NCBI GenBank assembly: GCA_016234115.1
Contig: JACRHD010000013.1
Location: 1-34,534 of the forward strand
Length of the DNA: 34,534 bases
Direction of reading: 5' to 3'
Origin: Nitrospirota bacterium
GTDB lineage: Bacteria; Nitrospirota; Thermodesulfovibrionia; UBA6902
The notes under the pieces were generated by a model, which ran no database searches, had not been told where the DNA came from, and saw nothing but the letters and a program-made list of their open reading frames with translations. Both the position numbers and the translations under genes were made by a program. Shown one piece after another: positions 31,412-34,534 of the stretch; positions within the stretch are counted from its first letter, which is position 1, and each line of letters begins with the position of its first letter.

Positions 31412-34105
31412 TTATGGACTTAACGCAATGATATTAATGCCCGCGCCGCTTGGTCCGACTGTAACCGTAGCAGAAGGAGCGGAAAAGACATAGTTGTACT
31501 TTGTGACCAGGATATCGTATGTCCCTGGTTTGAGATTGCTGACTGTATAGGTCCCGCTCGAATTAGTAGAGACCGTTATTGTCGAGGAGCCCTTTACCGC
31601 CTTCACTGTTGCTGAAGACACGGGGGTCACGCCGTCGGACTTGTATACTTTCCCGGTTATGGTGAAAGTGGCAGGAGTCACTGTCAGCGTCTCAGTGCGG
31701 CTCTGTCCGATGGTATCGACCGCCTCGTGAGTGATGGTCTTCAGGCCCGCGGTCGTATACGTGTGCGTAAATACCGTGCCCTGTGGGCCGCTCTGCTGCG
31801 GACTGCCGTCGCCCCAGTTCGTAATTTTCACGAGAGATACGCCGTTGTCGTCCGTGGAACTGTCAACAATAGTTGCGACCCAGGTATCGGCATTGAGAAC
31901 TACAGGGTTTGAGTGGCTCGCCGTCGGCGGCTCATCGGCCTTGTAGACGGTAACTTTCTTACTCGTTGAGGCCGAGGTCGAATTCCCCGCGTCTATTACG
32001 GTGAGTGTTACAGTATATGTTCCCGCGGCAAGATATGTATGTGAGGCGGTCGCGACCCCGACAAAGGTGTCTTTTGTGCCGTCTCCCCAATTCCATCTGA
32101 ATTCACTGCAGGGATTGCTGCTGTAACACAATGAGGCCGAGGCATTGACCACAAGCGTCAGGCTTATGGGAGGGGAAAAGCCGAAGCTCGGCTGCGGCCA
32201 GTCCTTATGGATGCCTTTGGCCTCTCTTGCCAGAGTGGCCTTGTTCATAGGACCTGTGCCCCACGGCGGGACCTCTGTATACCCGGACCCGCCGCCGCCG
32301 ACATGGCACTGCCCGCATACGAGGTCCACGTCCAGCTTGACCTGATAGTGGGGAAGCATGGCGGCCGACAAATCAGCCCCCTCATGGCATTGCGCGCAGG
32401 AAGCGTGCTGCGCGGGATCATAGATACATGGCGACATCAGGTGGCACGTTCTGCAGGAATCATCCAGCGTGACTCCGCTGTGCATCGCCATGCCGGATGA
32501 CAGGTCCGGCGACGCATGGCACTGTTCACAGGCAGGATTGAGGTCCGCATTATTGGGGTCATACGTACAGGCCTGCTCCACGTGGCACTGCCTGCAAGCC
32601 AGGTCCCACCAGCCGACTGTATTGGCAGTGCGCTGTCCGGCGTCCCACTGCTCCTGCGTGGGGAATGTACTGTAGTTCGCGTTTGTGCTTATCCTGAAGA
32701 TATGCGAAGAGGACGTGCTGCGCTGGTTCAGACTGGGCATATGGCAGAGCTTGCATGCGCAGGCTATGTCCTCGACTGCACAGTTGCCGAGGGGGTCTCC
32801 GTCACCGGGCGCGTGCGTCATCCTGGTCTGAACAGTGATGACCTTGTCGGCATGACATTCCGGGCAGTCCTTCTTAAAAGGCGCCGTTGCATTGACCGCC
32901 TTCACCGTGCTCTGGTGGACGTCATGGCAGGTGGTGCAGCCTGTGCCGACCCCCTCATGCTCAGGGTCTTCATAAGCTGAAAAAGAACTGGTGTATCTCG
33001 ACGGGTCGCCGATTTGCGCGAAATTTCCGGTAAACCCTCCATGCGCCCCGTTCAAAAACTCGTTACCGGTGGAGTACCCGTAAAACTGGAGGGCATAGCC
33101 GCTGTATCCGCCGATCTCGATTGCGGGAAGGGGATAGAGGGGTTCGGATGCCGGCAGGGAGACGTTGTCCGTATACGGAGTAGGCACGATGTTGGCCCCA
33201 AGTCCTCCCCCCGTATACGGCAGGGTATGTTCCTGTCTGTGGCAGTTCATGCATAACGCGGTTGCATCGGCGCCCCTTGTAATAGTGGGGCCGCCGTTCA
33301 TGTGATTTGTGGCGTCATGACACCGTTCACACGTAATCCCGTCCACAGCCCATGAACCTGATATGGCACGACCGTCTCCGTCAGGGTCAAAATCAACTTT
33401 TCCGGTGGTATTGGCCGGGGTCCAGGAAATGCGCGGGAAGCCCGCCTCGGGGCTGCGACTGCCGCTGACCGCCTCGTCCATGGTATAACCGGTTGTGTGG
33501 CAGCGTCCGCATCCGTATGAAACAGCAGTCTTGTTCGAGCCCTGATCATAACCGTCAAAAACAGCTAATGGAGCAGCCGGTTCAAGCATCCATCCGCCGA
33601 GAATATAATAAAGGGACTTCTTGCCTGATATCCATATCCCTCCGCCTGCCGTGCAAACGCTTTGGCTCGCAGTCTCGGAGTTGGAGCAAAAACCGAGAAT
33701 ATCGATTGTATTGTCGGTCCAGTTGATCACGTTGCCGGCTTCATCGGAAATATAGGCCGTCCCCTCGGGCCCCGCGATTTGTATAGGCGGCGTCTGAGCG
33801 CTCCTCAACATATTTTTGTGACCGGTCCTGAGATAGGCTGTCATGTCCGGCACGGGACGATTGAACATGCTGGTGACCCCTGAGTTGTGGCATGTTAAAC
33901 AGGACCCGATCGTGCCTTGCGGGTATATCCACCCTCCGGGCGGCACCGTGGGATTAAGCCTGGAGCCGTCACCCGAGTATATCCGGCCCGCCTGTGACCA
34001 GGCATTCTGTGCAGCCGGTATCAGAAGAATTATGAGTACAAAGAAAATAATCGCCGGCAGAATGGCCTTCGCGACGCGTTCATTTTTATTCCTTTTATTG
34101 ATCAT
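31412..34105 (-). CDS. 12-heme surface cytochrome fused to PKD-like and carboxypeptidase-regulatory-like domains
   Basis: An 897-residue exported protein. A signal anchor/peptide spans about 13-37. Twelve CXXCH sites lie between residue 69 and about 615: CLTCH, CGRCH, CERCH, CMNCH, CTTCH, CPECH, CKLCH, CRQCH, CEQCH, CRTCH, CAQCH and CGQCH. Then come a PKD domain (FRWNWGDGTKDTF, HTYLAAGTYTVTLTV), a second PKD-like domain (ITNWGDGSPQQSG, HTYTTAGLKTITH) and a carboxypeptidase-regulatory-like domain (ITGKVYKSDGVTPVSSATVK, SGTYTVSNLKPGTYDILVT). The beta-sandwich tail suggests cell-surface display or binding to carbohydrate or mineral. Ribosome site GGAGG is 6 bases before the ATG. The tail TVTVGPSGAGINIIALSP resembles that of the partial gene at 34446. 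Confidence 0.93.
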   Translation of the reverse strand: MINKRNKNERVAKAILPAIIFFVLIILLIPAAQNAWSQAGRIYSGDGSRLNPTVPPGGWIYPQGTIGSCLTCHNSGVTSMFNRPVPDMTAYLRTGHKNMLRSAQTPPIQIAGPEGTAYISDEAGNVINWTDNTIDILGFCSNSETASQSVCTAGGGIWISGKKSLYYILGGWMLEPAAPLAVFDGYDQGSNKTAVSYGCGRCHTTGYTMDEAVSGSRSPEAGFPRISWTPANTTGKVDFDPDGDGRAISGSWAVDGITCERCHDATNHMNGGPTITRGADATALCMNCHRQEHTLPYTGGGLGANIVPTPYTDNVSLPASEPLYPLPAIEIGGYSGYALQFYGYSTGNEFLNGAHGGFTGNFAQIGDPSRYTSSFSAYEDPEHEGVGTGCTTCHDVHQSTVKAVNATAPFKKDCPECHADKVITVQTRMTHAPGDGDPLGNCAVEDIACACKLCHMPSLNQRSTSSSHIFRISTNANYSTFPTQEQWDAGQRTANTVGWWDLACRQCHVEQACTYDPNNADLNPACEQCHASPDLSSGMAMHSGVTLDDSCRTCHLMSPCIYDPAQHASCAQCHEGADLSAAMLPHYQVKLDVDLVCGQCHVGGGGSGYTEVPPWGTGPMNKATLAREAKGIHKDWPQPSFGFSPPISLTLVVNASASLCYSSNPCSEFRWNWGDGTKDTFVGVATASHTYLAAGTYTVTLTVIDAGNSTSASTSKKVTVYKADEPPTASHSNPVVLNADTWVATIVDSSTDDNGVSLVKITNWGDGSPQQSGPQGTVFTHTYTTAGLKTITHEAVDTIGQSRTETLTVTPATFTITGKVYKSDGVTPVSSATVKAVKGSSTITVSTNSSGTYTVSNLKPGTYDILVTKYNYVFSAPSATVTVGPSGAGINIIALSP

Positions 34106-34170
34106 GCGTTGCCTCCGGTATAAATGATTTGTGTTTTTGCAATCACATAATGATTAATTCTGTATGGCAT
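34102..34170 (-). CDS. possible 22-residue leader peptide overlapping the 12-heme gene start
   Basis: A minus-strand ATG at 34170 opens 22 codons (MPYRINHYVIAKTQIIYTGG then NA) ending in a TGA that overlaps the ATG of the 12-heme/PKD gene as ATGA. GGAGG lies only two bases before this ATG, which is closer than usual, so initiation may be poor. If translated, it would couple to the cytochrome gene. No homology is recognised. Confidence 0.25.
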   Translation of the reverse strand: MPYRINHYVIAKTQIIYTGGNA

Positions 34171-34277
34171 CACCTCCCGTTTCGGAAGTATGTTATGACG
34201 GGGGCCGCTCCTCAGCGCCTCCTGAATGCGTGGCTCGTGCCGCAAGCTCGCCATGCAGATGTGTCCGCTCTGCATTT
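34171..34277 (-). other. structured 5' leader of the 12-heme/PKD gene
   Basis: The transcript start region folds as GCC, A-bulge, ATGCAGA paired with TCTGCAT, GGC (minus strand, within about 34246-34276), followed by GC-rich sequence with further pairing (GCGGC/GCCAC words and GGAGGCGC/GCGG). No known riboswitch class was recognised. The total leader of about 170 bases is long for a simple gene. Confidence 0.4.
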
Positions 34278-34283
34278 GGCGTA

Positions 34284-34312
34284 TACCCTACAGACGGCAA
34301 GTGAGAATGTCA
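34284..34312 (-). promoter_or_regulatory. sigma-70-like promoter of the 12-heme/PKD gene
   Basis: Minus-strand TTGACA (34307-34312, a perfect -35) is followed after exactly 17 bases by TAGGGT (34284-34289), a weaker -10. It lies between the upstream gene's terminator and the structured leader. Start predicted near 34277. Confidence 0.6.
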
Positions 34313-34348
34313 ACAATTATTTAACATAATAAACAAAACTTATAGGGA

Positions 34349-34384
34349 GTAGTAGACAGTATACAGTAAAAACTGCCGACTGTT
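34349..34384. repeat. AGTAGACAGTATACAGTA-type word repeat
   Basis: GTAGTAGACAGTATACAGTA and CTGCCGACTG words resemble the blocks at 29832-29908 and 24497-24552, here beside a terminator. Non-coding dispersed repeat. Confidence 0.4.
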
Positions 34385-34392
34385 TATAAGTT

Positions 34393-34422
34393 AAAAAAAA
34401 GGCAGGCGGTTGCCCGCCTGCC
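34393..34422 (-). terminator. intrinsic terminator of the partial downstream-of-window gene
   Basis: GGCAGGCGG (34401-34409) and CCGCCTGCC (34414-34422) form a perfect 9-bp stem; on the minus strand eight Ts follow (34393-34400). It ends the gene whose stop codon is at 34446-34448. Confidence 0.95.
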
Positions 34423-34445
34423 TCTTGTATAACCCGGTCAAAGGG

Positions 34446-34534
34446 TTATGGAGTTACTGCGTTGTAGCTGTTGCCGGAACTGCTCGGTCCGACTGTTTTC
34501 GTAGCTACCTGATGCTGAACGCCGACTCCTGAAC
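34446..34534 (-). CDS. C-terminal end of a secreted protein related to the 12-heme/PKD protein
   Basis: Only the last 28 or so codons are in the window. They read SGVGVQHQVATKTVGPSSSG and NSYNAVTP, then TAA. The ending V-GPS-(S/G)-x-G-N/I-x-x-x-A-x-x-P resembles the C-terminus of the 897-residue protein next to it, both in sequence and in distance to the stop. It is likely a tandem paralogue sharing the carboxypeptidase-regulatory-like tail; whether it also has hemes cannot be seen. Confidence 0.6.
   Translation of the reverse strand, partial: SGVGVQHQVATKTVGPSSSGNSYNAVTP

Noticed and set aside
21661-34105. Assigning the cytochromes to nitrite, sulfite or other named reductases
   Set aside because: No catalytic signature (such as a CXXCK site) or dedicated reductase domain is visible; only generic multiheme electron-carrier motifs.

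Overview
The window looks like chromosome from an anaerobic, Gram-negative, cytochrome-rich bacterium. Nitrospirota (Thermodesulfovibrionia-like) or a Desulfobacterota lineage fits best. This is inferred from gene content: many CXXCH c-type cytochromes, NHL-repeat lipoproteins, PKD-containing multiheme proteins, sigma-54 signalling, split glycyl-tRNA synthetase and Hfq. No rRNA or tRNA gene is visible to settle the taxonomy.

Layout. (1) 1-576: the C-terminal stump of an IS256/mutator transposase abuts a CRISPR remnant (one full type I-C-like repeat, one spacer, one truncated repeat). A structured leader follows that I read as a probable GEMM-I/c-di-GMP riboswitch with a terminator. (2) 577-6228 (+): a TonB-dependent receptor, an orphan TrpX-type substrate-binding protein and a membrane HAMP-PAS-GGDEF-EAL protein. 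(3) 6239-16221: housekeeping genes on both strands (glyS, glyQ, miaA, hfq, Nudix, hotdog thioesterase, MarC, recO, bifunctional nuclease, aspartate aminotransferase, heptose-7-phosphate kinase). The gaps between them are filled with dispersed imperfect palindromic repeats, and several genes stop inside these repeats. (4) 16546-20697 (+): a PhnD-like lipoprotein, a histidine kinase with a periplasmic CXXCH heme motif, and a sigma-54 response regulator. A REC-PilZ regulator (20707-21375) converges on them. (5) 21661-29565 (-): a run of six genes encoding a 12-heme protein, an NHL lipoprotein, a SurA-type prolyl isomerase, a large outer-membrane beta-barrel, a pentaheme lipoprotein and a second NHL lipoprotein. 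(6) 30069-34534 (-): a tetraheme cytochrome behind a clear sigma-54 promoter, a 12-heme/PKD/carboxypeptidase-regulatory-like surface protein behind its own sigma-70-like promoter, and the C-terminal end of a further gene.

Working model (inference). Regions 4-6 form one extracellular electron transfer locus. The barrel and the multiheme proteins would make an outer-membrane conduit, helped by the isomerase and NHL beta-propellers. The tetraheme protein would be an abundant secreted carrier or filament subunit. A heme-bearing sensor kinase and sigma-54 activator would switch it on. The c-di-GMP riboswitch, GGDEF-EAL protein and PilZ regulator suggest that second-messenger signalling is linked to the same surface lifestyle.
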